Assembly (NCBI GenBank): GCA_015680685.1
Contig: MNCI01004512.1
Coordinates: 111,375-175,374, forward strand
Reading direction: 5' to 3'
Origin: Gnetum montanum
Taxonomy: Eukaryota > Streptophyta > Gnetopsida > Gnetales > Gnetaceae
Length of the DNA stretch: 64,000 nucleotides
The number at the start of each line of letters is the position of its first letter. The stretch's first letter is position 1. Positions 31,830 to 42,909 of this stretch are shown here, piece after piece. Below the pieces are notes generated by a model, which worked only from the letters and a program-made list of their open reading frames with translations, ran no database searches and had not been told where the DNA came from. A program made the position numbers and the translations under genes.

Positions 31830-34575
31830 GGTTTTTAGGGTGTCCACACTAGATCCACATTGCATCTACACTAGCCAGCATGAATGGGATGACCCTCAAC
31901 ATGCATGGGACATCTAGGTGGTTTCCCAGGCTCATTGTAAGTAGTTTTTGACTCCTAGTGACTTGCATGGATAGCACAATGGATTGGGAAGGTAATAGGC
32001 TAATTCTATCATTAGTGTCAACCCCTTGGAACCCCTATTAAAGCATAAAAGTGGCACCCATGCTAGATCCATGTTGGGTAGAATGGCCCCAACATGGACA
32101 CCAATCAAAATGGATTGCATGACATCTAGAGGATCAAAATTTAAATTCCAGGGCCTTCCCAAGGCAGAGCAAGGCTAGATCTATCAAGTTTGGTCATTTT
32201 AACAATTGAAAATAGTCAAAAAGAAGGTTTGAAAGTTATACCCCTTGTATTCACACTGGCCAATGTGGATGGGAGGGGGCTTTGTCTAGATGATCTAGAT
32301 TTAAGGTATAACAGGATCAAATAGGGTTGGATTTGTAGCTAGAATCAAGTTTTTGTAATTGTGCACTCCCAAACTAAGTTTTGAGGTCATTTTGAAAGGG
32401 TTTTAAGCATTAAATCAAGTTAGAGGTAGTATCCACATTGGAGCCATGCTGGCTAGTATGGACCTGGTGTGGATGAATGGGGATGCTCTTTCTTTTTGAT
32501 CCTAGGATGGTTTCAAGAGCAAATCAACCCAGTTTTCAAGCTTCTAGGGATGGAAATAGTGATCCCCAAAGTTTTTAGACAAATCTAGCTATGTTTGAAG
32601 GTTGTTTAAAGTCATGCATGATTATCCCCCCATTATCCACACTAGGAAATGTTGATCTAGCATGGATAAAGGGGCCTAGTATGTTTCAATATCAAAGATG
32701 AGGTCAAACTAGTACACACTCAAGGCTGTGAGGTTATAGGATTTGGTAATGTAAGTTTTTGATCTTTGGGAATGTTGATCTAGTGTCAATAGTGGAAAGG
32801 TAACTCATTTATGCTAGATCCACACTATCTAGCATGGATCAAGTCTTCCCTTACATGGATACCTTAGGATATTAGATCTAGACAAGTTTTGATAGCAAAT
32901 TGACCATGCATGTCATCAACTAGGGTTACTAATGTTAAGGGCTAGTGTCTAGGGTCATAATTGAGTAGGTTGGAGGTTATTAGATGGATTTTGAAGTTAC
33001 CCCTTTGCATCCACACTAGGTTCATAGTGGCTAGCATGGATCTAGTGTGGAGGATCTAAGGGGATTAACTTTTGGCTTTTTTTGGTTGATTTTAAAAGGT
33101 TTGATGGCTTTTAGAGGTGCTAACAGGGTTTTAGGGTGATGATGGCACATGTAAGAGTTATTTTGATGCATTTGTAATTCCCCATGAACTTTCCTTGATG
33201 CATAAATGTTGGATCCATAGTGATTAGTATTCGATGAGGGAGGGGAGGGGGGGGGAAGGATTACTTCATGTGGAAGTGTGGAAAATCAAGAAATGGGATT
33301 AGTTTTGGCATGTTTTGGCTACCAGAGTCTTCAAGAAGGTTGGTTTGTCAATACAAGTTAATTTCAATGCAAATCTTATGAGTTTTTAGCCATACCCCTT
33401 TCATTCACACTGAGGCTACACTACCTAGCATGGATAAGGTCCCTCCCTCAATGTGGCTTCACTTGAATTCAAGCTTTTGGCCACTTTTAACAAGATTCAA
33501 CAAGGTTTCAAAGCTACTGTGGTTACAGGGATCAAAGATTAATATTTGATATTGAAATCCACTAGTTTGAAGGCCCCTTGGTATTTCATGTAGTCATCCT
33601 CCCTTTATCCATGATGGGCAATGTGGTCCTAGTGTGGGTGAGAGGGGGATGATAGATTTTTGCCATTTTTGATTAATTTTGTGGCATCTAAAGGCTTTAA
33701 AAGGCTCAAGTAGGGTTGTAACATCATCAAGGAAAATTTTAAGGTTAATTTTGGCTACAAAATAGATTTTTTGGCATCCCCTAGGGCATCCACACTAGAT
33801 CCACACTGGGTAGCTTGGATGGAGGGTTCACCAACATGGGGAAGATTTCATATGTCAAAATTAGCTCATATCTTAGCAACTATCGAGTACCAAAGTCCAT
33901 GGAGGATACCTAGGCTATTGAAGTGCATTTTATGGATGTTTAAGGCTATGGAAAGTGATTTATGGCATACCCCCAGAGCATCCACATTGGTTCCATGTTG
34001 GGAAATGTTGATGGGTGGTTCACCAGCATGGGGAAGGTGTTTAGATGCAAAACCTAAGTTATTTCTGCCCAATCTATGTTACCGAAAGCTGAAAAGGGGT
34101 GTTAGAGTCAAAACATGGTAACTATATGGTTGATTTTGGCAATTTTGATCATAGACCAAGCTATCAGTGCTAGAGCCATGCTGCGTAGCATGGATGAGGC
34201 CCCCCTTTGCATGGATCCATCAAATTTGTAGGTTTTAGGCACTTTCAACTAGGCTTGATATGGTTTTGGATCTAACAAGGATGATTGGAGGGGTTTAAGA
34301 TTGTGGGTCGACCTTAGGATCATATTAGGGCTTGGTGAGCACTAGAGGATGGGTATGGATGTTACCCTCATTGGGGAACACTAGAGCCATGATGGGCAGT
34401 GTTGTCCCAATGTGGATGCCCAAAGTGACAAGGTTTATCATGATCTTACCCCCTTCCATAGTTTGGGGTTTGACAAGGTTTGTCACAGCTGCTAAAAATA
34501 GCAATAGGTAAGGTTATGTGGTTAAGGGGATGGAACCCATGTTAGATCCATGCTACCTTGCATGGATAGAGAGGA
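31830..34575. repeat. ~190-bp degenerate tandem array upstream of the antisense gene
   Basis: About fifteen units with a mean spacing of about 190 bp. Each is centred on versions of 'gatccacactgggtagcatg' followed by 'gatgagg'. Approximate cores: 31879, 32085, 32265, 32450, 32650, 32830, 33030, 33220, 33425, 33620, 33810, 34000, 34185, 34395, 34555. Some units are dyads, e.g. CCACACTAG...CTAGTGTGG at 33011-33050. Units diverge strongly outside the core. The array ends just before the first ATG of the plus-strand gene at 34592, which suggests a promoter-proximal role; that is inference. Open frames within it are incidental. Confidence 0.75.
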
Positions 34576-35286
34576 GGGATAAGGTTGTGAAATGTTTTAT
34601 GTGTTCCAAGGGGTTAAACCCTTAGCGTTGGTGAAGTTTCCAAGCTTGGAACACCATGCATGGGAGGTGTATGATGGGGCCCATATTAAGAAATTCAAAT
34701 TTCTGAACCTGGTGCTAACTCCCATCATTCCTACCATTGGCAAGGCTTTGCCACTTTTCACTTTAGTGCACCATGAGTTTCATTTCCTGAAATTAGCAAT
34801 GGGGGCACTAGGTTCAACTGGGCTACTTCCTTGGCTATGGAACTTTGGGAGGAGATCCTCAAACTCTACAAATCCACATGCATTATGAATTTCTTATAGC
34901 TTATTTGAAGATTTTTATGAAGTTCCTAGTGGTGAGGAGAAATGGGTGATGGATGAGGCTAGAGCCAGACCAACTCACTAGGCCTTGGATAGAGCACATT
35001 TATCCAATCATGTAGGCCTAAAACCCACTAGAGGATATGGGAAAATTGCTGTCTATGACCACTAAAGAAGTTAGTGATAGTTGATGTGCTTCCCCTAACA
35101 GCATAGGGGAGGAGCCTCTCATAGTGCCAAATAACATTAGGAGGGCCTGAGAGTTGCACTCCAAGACTAATGGGGTAGTAAGGGAAAAATTAAAATGGCT
35201 TGAAGAGAAAGCAGCACTAGCAACAGAGTAACCCTCCACCAAGAAGCTCAAGTTGAGGCTTAATAGGTCACATCAAGTGGTCACTA

Positions 35287-35375
35287 GTATGCATTAACTA
35301 TGTTTTGGCTATTATATGTTTTATTTCTTATGGCTATATTGTTATTTCATGTGCTAACCCATTTATGTATAATAG
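35287..35375 (+). other. Intron 1 of the antisense gene
   Basis: GTATGCATTAAC...TTTATGTATAATAG. The donor matches the donor of intron 2 (GTATGCAC). A second AG six bases downstream (35381) is an alternative acceptor. Confidence 0.45.
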
Positions 35376-35639
35376 TTGTAGTTAAGCATCAAGACATGGT
35401 AGTTCAAGCTACCACTAGAGAGGAAGAGCAAAGGTATGCAACTACTACAATAGAGAAGGCATATAGGTGTGTTGCTATTGTAGTAGTTGAGGAATAAAGG
35501 TGTGTAGAGGAGGTACTCTTACAGTAGCTTGAGGTTGAAGGATTAGCAAAAATTGATCTATATGACCTAGATGCCTTGTTCGGTGAGCCATTACTAGGTG
35601 CATCCCCCATTGTCATCCCAAAGGAGGAAGAGGAATCAG

Positions 35640-35731
35640 GTATGCACACATATTAATGCTACTTATTATATCATATGGTTTTAAGTTTGGTTTTCATTCC
35701 AATTTTTTGATGATTGTTATTCTTTTTGTAG
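35640..35731 (+). other. Intron 2 of the antisense gene
   Basis: CAG|GTATGCACAC...TTCTTTTTGTAG|TTCC: 92 bp, AT-rich, near-ideal plant splice sites, between two open coding segments. Confidence 0.7.
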
Positions 35732-35880
35732 TTCCTAAGTCATGGGTAGGGGCCTCTACATCTAAGTTTCATGTAAAACCTTGGGTAGAGGTTCCATGCA
35801 AGATGGAGTTCATGTGTGGCATGGCTAAGGAAATCATTGATCGGTTGCAACAAGTTACACCCGAGATCAAAAAGAACTAT

Positions 35881-35975
35881 GTTTTATTTATCTTAGTCAT
35901 TTTGCTAGATCCTATTGATCATCTTAGGTTGTAATTATGCTTATGGTTATATTTATGATTATGTGTTGTTTACAG
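35881..35975 (+). other. Intron 3 of the antisense gene (donor uncertain)
   Basis: The acceptor TTGTTTACAG ending at 35975 is strong. The donor could be GTTTTA at 35881, giving a 95-bp intron, or GTTGTAAT at 35928, giving an intron too short for plants. Confidence 0.45.
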
Positions 35976-36794
35976 TGCCATCAATAGTGTGGAACCCTAG
36001 CCATGACATGGATTTTAACTCTTTGCCAAAGCTTTCCTCCGATGTTCAACATGTACCCCTAAAGTCATACGAAATTGCTATTGATCCTGCAGTTTTGTGT
36101 GTAAAAAAAATTTATGGGAGTTTCAAAGGTCCAATGAATCCATTTGCGAACAAGCTGTGGCCTTGAAGGAGAAGACCAAGTGATAGGTTTATGGGATCTT
36201 CAGAATCACATGGCCTTTGTAAAAGCCCAAGTGGCTAACTCAAAGGGCTTGTGAACCAAAGAGATAATGTGGGCATGTTATTAAAATGTTATCCATGATA
36301 AGGTGACACTTTCTAGGGAGATGGTGAAGCAATAGATGTAGATGGATCTCATATCCTAAAAACCCAAGGATTAGAAGGACTATTATGCTTGGGTCCTAGA
36401 ATGGATTCAAATACACAAGGATCATAAGAGAAAATACAAGGTTGATTAGTAGTCATACCTTAAGTGGCTTAAGGAGGAGAGGATTGAATGGCACAAGAGT
36501 GAGCTATTCATTTAGGGGATTTAGGCCAAGAGTGCTTACCAGCTCTTTGAAAGCACTGTCATGGTGGTCAAATCTCCTACTCCTTAGGCCACCACAATTG
36601 TAGGTAAGACTTCTATGGCTACAATTTCACAAGACCTACTTGATTGGACCAAAGTGAACCCAACAAACATCCTCATAGGTATTAATTTTGGGGATGTTAA
36701 TTGGGCCAACATGATAGAAAATCAGATTCTCCATCATTTGGAGATTGGTCTTCAACATCTACCCCTATAGGTCATTGAGCTAGATTCCCCATAG

Positions 36795-36895
36795 GTTTGA
36801 TATATTTACATGGTTTTGTTTTAATTTTATGCTTAAGTTATAGGTTCATTTTTTGCTTACTAATTGGATTTATGTTGCTATATTTCAACCACTAG
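36795..36895 (+). other. Intron 4 of the antisense gene
   Basis: CATAG|GTTTGATATA...TTTCAACCACTAG, 101 bp. The E3 homologue has an intron in the equivalent place (59567-59691). Confidence 0.55.
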
Positions 36896-37320
36896 AAGAC
36901 ATTGGTGATCCTAGCGGTGATGGTGATGATGATCCATCACCTCCTCCTCCAAATACCTCTTAGCATCCCCTAGTTATCCATTAAATTTTGATTATCATTG
37001 TCATCATGATGTTCATGTTTGTTGATGTTGATGGCTAGTGTTAGCCAAAACTTTATCATGGATGATTATTGTTTACTATTATTTGAACATTTATGCCAAA
37101 TAGTGTGGCTATGGCTATGTACATTAAAAACATTAAGGTTTGGTTTAATTGTTTTCTATATTGTTCTAGTGTTATATTTTTATCATGGATTTATGATTTT
37201 TAAGGTTATAAACATTGTAAAGGACTATATTGTAGAGTGCTACATTGGCTATATTTTCTATAGGTGTTTAAAACATCTAGGCTAAAAGGTTATAAATCAC
37301 CATAGGATAGGGAATGCTTG

Positions 37321-37432
37321 CTAGTTTTAGGCCATTGTAGGCCATGTGTTCAATGTTGAATTGATTTTTCAATTTTAGGCCATGGTGGGCCACACATTCA
37401 ATGTTACCAGTTTTAGGCCATGATGGGCCCAG
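37321..37432 (-). repeat. Hairpin units at the end of E2 gag-pro
   Basis: Three units with intact GGCC stems: GGCC-ATTGTA-GGCC, GGCC-ATGGTG-GGCC and GGCC-ATGATG-GGCC, each led by AGTTTTA or ATTTTA. The position corresponds to 9836-9888 in E1. Sequence between here and the protease (37433-37680) shows no gene. Confidence 0.7.
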
Positions 37433-37679
37433 GTCATAAGAAAAGATATATTTTTGTTTATTTTGCATTTTAAAATTTTTATGGGTTTTTTGGTTTTAAA
37501 GTTTTTATGAAGTTTTTGCAATTTATATCATGCTTAGAAAAGAAAAAAGGATTCAATAAAAATATAAACAAAAGTAAACTTGTGAAAGAAGGGTTAAAAT
37601 AAAGTAAACAAAATGTCATAAGAAAAATAAAATCTAGTCTAACCAATTATGAGTATATATGATTACAAAGTTATAAGGG

Positions 37680-38390
37680 TAAAGGGTGGAAGGATCAAGA
37701 GTGTACATTACTTGTGTAAATTCTTTCTAATATTTGAGAGATTAGGAAATGTATAGGCCCTATTTTGTACAAACTTGTACTCTCCATTTCATTCACTAAC
37801 AATGTTAAAAGGGAGTTCTTCCAATAGCATGTTTCATGATCCACTATTATTGTTTGGCTTTTTGTACTCTCTCAAGTTGCTTAACTTTATGGTTTGGAGT
37901 TTTTTCCTAAAACTCCACTCTAGACCCCTTCTCTATATCCACGTTGTTAATAGTTAGGAAAACTTTGTCACCATGAATGATGATTTGACCTCCCTCATAA
38001 GGAAGGTGAATTTTTTGGTGAATAGGCAAGGATATGGCTCACAGTTGAGCCAACCAGGGTCTTCCTAGGATGAGGTTGAACCCTAGTGTTTTCTCTATCA
38101 CTAAGAAATTTGTAGTTATGGGGAATTGCTCCCCTACCACAAAGTCTAAGGAGATGGACCCCTTAACTACGACCTACAATCTATTAAAGTACTTGAGAAT
38201 TGATGTTGTAGTATGTTGTATTTACTCTATCAAGCCTAACTATTCAACTATGGTGCATGGGATGACATTTGTTGCTGATCCATTGTCCACATGCACTTGA
38301 TGAACTTTATACTACCCCATCCATATTGTGATGAAAAGAGGAGCCTTGGTTAATTTGTCATTTTTGGGACTAGTTTTAATTTTGCTATCA
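37680..38390 (-). pseudogene. E2 protease domain
   Basis: Minus-strand protease with HVDNGSATNV near 38270-38300 as active site, and the following PSMAPCTIVE-like and GLGRPWL-like segments homologous to E1 10216-10617. A conserved tail (37690-37960) is shared with E3 (60100-60430). Asp-Asn-Gly instead of Asp-Ser/Thr-Gly is a variant I would expect in Tat-type elements. Stops and small frame changes interrupt it. Confidence 0.7.
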
Positions 38391-41300
38391 TGAAATACCA
38401 ATGATGTTGACTTTGTCTCCTTGGATGAAGAAGGCACCATCACCACATGGATAGATTCTTCATTAGCAAAAATGTCCTCACTAATAAGGATAGAAGTCAA
38501 AATCTTAATTAGTGCCTCACAATGTGTAGCAGAAGTCATGATCAAGTCATATAGGCTCAAGGTTATGTATTTTTATTTAAGAGATTGCTTGAATTGCTCT
38601 ATTGTAGTTAGGAAGTTTTTATCATTGGGCCATGGGCTTGTTGCCCTAGTTGTGCTTAACTTTCTCCATGCACTCTACAATACGTACCTTATTTTTAGGT
38701 TGTTGTTGCTTCCCCTATTTTCCTCTCCATTGTCTCTTAGTTTCCTCTCATGGTTGTTGAAGTAGCCTAGGTTGTAGAGGTCATGGGTACTAACGATATG
38801 GGAGTGGGCTTTGGTGGGCCCACTTCTTTCTGTGCATTGGCCTACTTGTCATCCTTGTTGCTAGGCTTTTTCTTAGGCTTCTTCCTCTACTTTTTTGGGG
38901 CTTTTGATTGTCATTGTTGATTTGTGAGGAAGAGGCTATAGAATTAGCCACCATGATAGGTTGCTATTCAATGGTAGGGATAGGTTGGGTTGTAATGGGC
39001 TGGGGCACTCAGATGACAAAAGGCTACTTTAGGAGCATCTGTGATGGTATCCTCAAAACAAAGGGGGATCTTGAGCTTGTGGAAGTTGAAGAACCCCTTT
39101 CATTACAAAGGGGTAATCAAATCCTGAATGGTTCCCTTGTAAGCCTTCAATTATCATCAACATTGAATGTTGATATAATGTATGCACTATTATTGGCACT
39201 CAATGGATCTTTATATACTTGCATTGACTAGTTCTATGGTTAGATAGGATTAGAAGCATCTAGGGCAAACTCTCCCCTATCTATCACCTTTTGTAGGTCA
39301 TCCTTCAATGCAAGGAAAAAATCATTATCATGACTAGACAATTAATGATAGTGGAAAAAGCAATCAAGCCTAAAATATTTATGTATCTTAGGGTTATCTT
39401 TCATTTCTCAAGTGGGATCTTTGGCTATCTCACATAGGCTTTCATGCTTTTAAAGAGTAGTTTTAGTCATTTATTTGTATTGTATATGCCCACTCTTCAA
39501 CAGTTGATCTAAGAGCCTAGATGGATTCAAAGGAAATCTAGTGTATTTTGTCCTATCCTTTCACTCAAAGTTTGGTCTAGATGAGGTTAATGTAGTGGCC
39601 CTAGAGATTTATGGTTGGTTATTTTGGTTGTTAGTAGGGGCCTTGGGTGGATTAGCTCTTGGCCCCTAGTTGGTTGTTTAGGTTTCTTTGGCCATTATTG
39701 CTATAGCTACATTGTTTTGTTTACCTCTCTTCTTGTCCCTTTGTGTGTGCTAATTTTTATATGCCATGTAGGTAGGATCATGGCTAGCATCCATGACATC
39801 CTCTATGTTCTTAGTTTGGGAGAAGTCTTGACTAAGTGATCATGGATCAAGGTAGTATAGCTTAGCCTTGATACAATCATTAATCATCCTCTTGAATATA
39901 GCTAAAAGGTAGGTTTCAACTATAGGTTCTAGTATCTAATTGAGTAGACTATTCCATCATTAGATAAACTTTTGCATTAGTTTAAGTGGTCCTTGCTGGA
40001 CCTTCATCAATTGGTCAAGTATGGTGTCAAGCTTCAAGTTGTACTTGAAGTGGTTAATGAGTTGTGATATAAGGTTTTCTAGAGAGGATAAAGATCCTCT
40101 TAGTAGGGCATGGTACTAGTCAAGAACTTTTCCTATAAGGGACATAGGAAATATCCTTATGATTATGTATGGTCATGATTGCAACAATAAGTGCTTAGAT
40201 TGAAAGGTTATGAGGTGAGTTTTGGGATCACCTTCATCATTATATTTCATGAACTATGGGATGGGGACACCTCAAGGAAGCATTAAAGGTGGGATCATAG
40301 GATTTATGGGGTTGTCCTAGTTAAAGTTCATAACCTTAACAATTTGAGATGTCGAGGCTTTGATCCTTTTCAACTCTTTCTTCAGGTCTTGGATCATTTG
40401 GAAATCTTTATACAAGACTTGGGATGCCCTTGTCGATTAAGAGGTCTAATGAAAAGGCTGTGATGTTTTTGGGGAGGTTGTGGCCTCATTATTGATTATG
40501 GAATGGAGGGAAGAGGTTGTGCTATTGCAATGGTTAGTGGACCAAACAAAGAGAATGACATTTATGTTGGTATCTAGGGAACAAATGGAACAAAGGGGAT
40601 GTGTGACCCCTAGGTTTCTTGGGACCCCACCTGAGTGATTAGAGGATTTGTGATCATGATAACCATTGATGATGATCGTATAGACCAAGACTGGGTGGTA
40701 AATGGCATTGAAAAGTGGAATGTTCTCTACTGCATCACCGATTATGTTTGGTGCATGGCTATGACTAGTGTGGACTTGAACATGGTTAGGTAAGAGGGGG
40801 TAGAGGATGGTGGCATCTATTCTATAGAGGAGACAAAAGGGATGGAGGTAGGCTTTATGGATTTGGGGGTTGCTTATTGAAACAACCCACCTAGAAGGTT
40901 TTCATGCTTAGATTCTACCCCAAGCTCATCCTTCTTCTCTTGCTAGTCCTCTAAGCTAGCCTCTCATCCTCCTCATCCATCTCAATCAACTAAGATAGGA
41001 TGCACACATAGGTATCAATGAGCGGTATTTGGTCATATAGAGAAGGGATATATTCCTTCCCATTGTGATGTATAAGTTCATACTCCCTCTTGGCTTCTAC
41101 TATCATTTGTGGAATCAGCATGCCAACCTAGATCTTGGCATAAATAAAGTTGTAGTGATCTTCATTTATCATCAAGAACCTAGGACTTTGCCCCCTAAGT
41201 TGCAAGGATTACCTAAACTCAATGATGGTGAGGTCTTTGGAATCATAGACCCTTATGGCCTATTAGTTAGACACATTGTCAGTAAAGTTGAAAGACAACT
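38312..41300 (-). pseudogene. E2 gag remnant and gag-pro linker
   Basis: N-terminus (about 41270-41010): YNFIYAKI, a TAG where E4 has Gln, then REYELIHHNGKEYIPSLYD, aligned with the E4 gag start. Core (40330-39900): KYNDEGDPKTHLITFQSKHL and VLDQYHALLRG-like with the Gln lost, then NHFKYNLKLDTILDQLMKV. A zinc-knuckle remnant near 39330: RLDCFFHYH with Ser for Gly next to the third ligand. The linker, open at 38312-38560, contains LIMTSATHCEAL, matching E1. This is the structural protein of the particle. Confidence 0.72.
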
Positions 41301-41954
41301 TAGTTGACTATTGGAATGACATAGTGAAAAAGTGCTAAAAATGACCTAACAAGGTTTTAAAAAGTTGAATAAAAGATTGAATTCCAACATATGGAATCTG
41401 TAAAAGGGTAAAAAGGTAAAAATAGCTAGAAAAAGATCATTGTCTATAAATAGTAAGTAACTATCAAAGGATGTATATCCACTTTACGAAAAATGATAAA
41501 TGGTAGGTATCAAACCCCAACCATGCTAAAATGGTAGCTCCACCAATGCTGAGAAACTGAATGGAAAAAAAAAGAGGGAAGATGAGAAATTTCACACCTT
41601 TCTTTGTAACATTGATGAGAGGGGGTTGAAAACCAAAGTGGAGACTTTATCTTTTCACAAAAAGATGACTTTGGTAAGCTACCAATTTTCACAACATGAG
41701 GGGATGGGGATTTAGGTGGTAAAACCACCAATGTTGGCCTCACTGAGAAAATTTGACAAAAGAAAGGGAAATGATTTCACCAAGGCATTAATGCTGGCTT
41801 TAGCCTTGAAATTCATAGCTAGTGTTGTAAAAATATAAAATCCAAACACCTACAACTTCCATGCTGAGGTTACTGTTGCAGGAGTAGGAGTGGTAGCATT
41901 AGTTTTTGTAATGATTCAAAGGTTTTTTGTCAAAAAATTATAGATTTTGAGAAA

Positions 41955-41959
41955 GCAAG
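41955..41959. repeat. Target-site duplication of the young solo LTR (GCAAG)
   Basis: GCAAG here and exactly again at 42827-42831. Confidence 0.93.
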
Positions 41960-42062
41960 TGATGAGACACGATATCGCATGCACCGCGATATTGCAGCCG
42001 TCGCGATATCGTGTCATCACCTACAATATCGCGTATGTGATATCGCGGTTCGCCACCAAATC

Positions 42063-42070
42063 TATAAATA
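42063..42070 (+). promoter_or_regulatory. TATA box of the young solo LTR
   Basis: TATAAATA, followed about 30 bases on by a pyrimidine-rich 'cactcccctcatttct' typical of plant start sites, and preceded by the palindrome cluster. Confidence 0.65.
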
Positions 42071-42398
42071 AGAGGCGGCACTCCCCTCATTTCTCATCCT
42101 AGGCTAGAAGTAGTGAAGCTCTGGTAGTTTAATCACACTAGAGATAGAATATTTTCCATGTGCCCATAGTAGGAGTCCCCAAGTGAACGGATCTTTATTC
42201 GAGCAACTTTGTACCTGAACGCAAGTTGTGTACAGCAATAAAGATGAGCTTTGTGGATAAACCTTGCAGTGCATGAAATAGGTTTATTACATGTTATTTC
42301 CTACCTATTATTTATTACATGCATTAGCGCAACATGAGTATGACTTGGTTACGAGCATTGACGAATGTGTACGACTAACCAAGGAATCGGCTACTCAT

Positions 42399-42417
42399 NN
42401 NNNNNNNNNNNNNNNNN
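42399..42417. other. Assembly gap (19 N)
   Basis: Run of undetermined bases in the young LTR; true length unknown. Confidence 0.95.
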
Positions 42418-42879
42418 AGGTGCCTCAGTATGACCACTTCAAGCATGTGCATTACGTGTGGTGATCCCAGTAACGATTAGCGTTTGGTAGCCACAGTTGC
42501 ATAGTTCAGGGTGTGTATGGTAAGTGGGAACGGATGCTGATGCTAGTTAATTTAGACTTAGGTCCTTAGTTAGAGTTAGTTAGTTTCTCAACCCTTCACC
42601 TCTTAGTATAGAAGACATAAAACCATAAAAGACCAAAAAAATCATATACCCTAGACTTACTTAACCATACACCGTGACAACAACAAGTAAGTCTGGGAAG
42701 ACAATGAATGATTAACCCCAAGTGTTCCATGGGGCGTTTAGGCATTTAGTTTGTGGAGTTTGACTGGATCGTGTGTGCTACGCTCGTTTCGTATGGTTGA
42801 GTGTAGGGGTACCTCGCCACTCATCAGCAAGCAACATTGACAATGGGGCAAATACGTTTGGATGCAAAAATTGGATAAA

Positions 42880-42898
42880 GGTACTTATTCTAGCACTA
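42880..42898 (-). promoter_or_regulatory. E2 primer-binding site, decayed
   Basis: The minus strand reads AGTGCTAGAATAAGTACC; AGTGCTAGAA fits the family site TGGCGCTAGAAGG with transitions. It lies about eleven bases from the LTR edge at 42910. Confidence 0.5.
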
Positions 42899-42909
42899 AA
42901 AAACTATAG

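Larger units (their letters stand above)
34592..36963 (+). pseudogene. Antisense spliced gene inside E2, unknown protein
   Basis: Plus-strand gene remnant in a minus-strand element. Exon 1 (34592-35286) opens with MFYVFQGVKPLALVKFPSLE and LLPWLWNFGRRSSNS, with two or three TAG stops later. Exon 2 (35376-35639) ends EEEESG at a GTATGC donor. Exon 3 starts PKSWVGASTSKFHVKPW. A later exon has SMATISQDLLDWTKVNP and INFGDVNWANMIENQILHHL. The last exon reads EDIGDPSGDGDDDPSPPPNT and stops at 36961-36963. Introns of about 90-100 bp have pyrimidine-rich TAG or CAG ends. The C-terminal part is conserved in E3 (59397-59790). Antisense extra genes are known in some plant gypsy elements, but I recognise no match to this protein. 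Confidence 0.6.
41960..42826 (+). mobile_element. Young CpG-rich solo LTR
   Basis: Ends are perfect inverted repeats TGATGAG...CTCATCA flanked by GCAAG duplications. Unlike its surroundings it keeps many CpGs. The first ~85 bp hold five GATATCGCG-type half or full palindromes; a TATA box (TATAAATA) lies at 42063-42070 and AATAAA at 42237-42242, giving plus-strand sense. A 19-base run of N at 42399-42417 interrupts it; the halves on either side do not resemble each other, so there is no sign of two LTRs, but the gap could hide internal sequence. The superfamily cannot be told from an LTR alone. Confidence 0.88.
41301..42879. other. E2 leader, interrupted by a solo LTR
   Basis: Between gag and the primer site. 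No gene. Unlike E1 and E4, no clear tandem array is seen. It contains the young solo LTR at 41960-42826. Confidence 0.5.
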
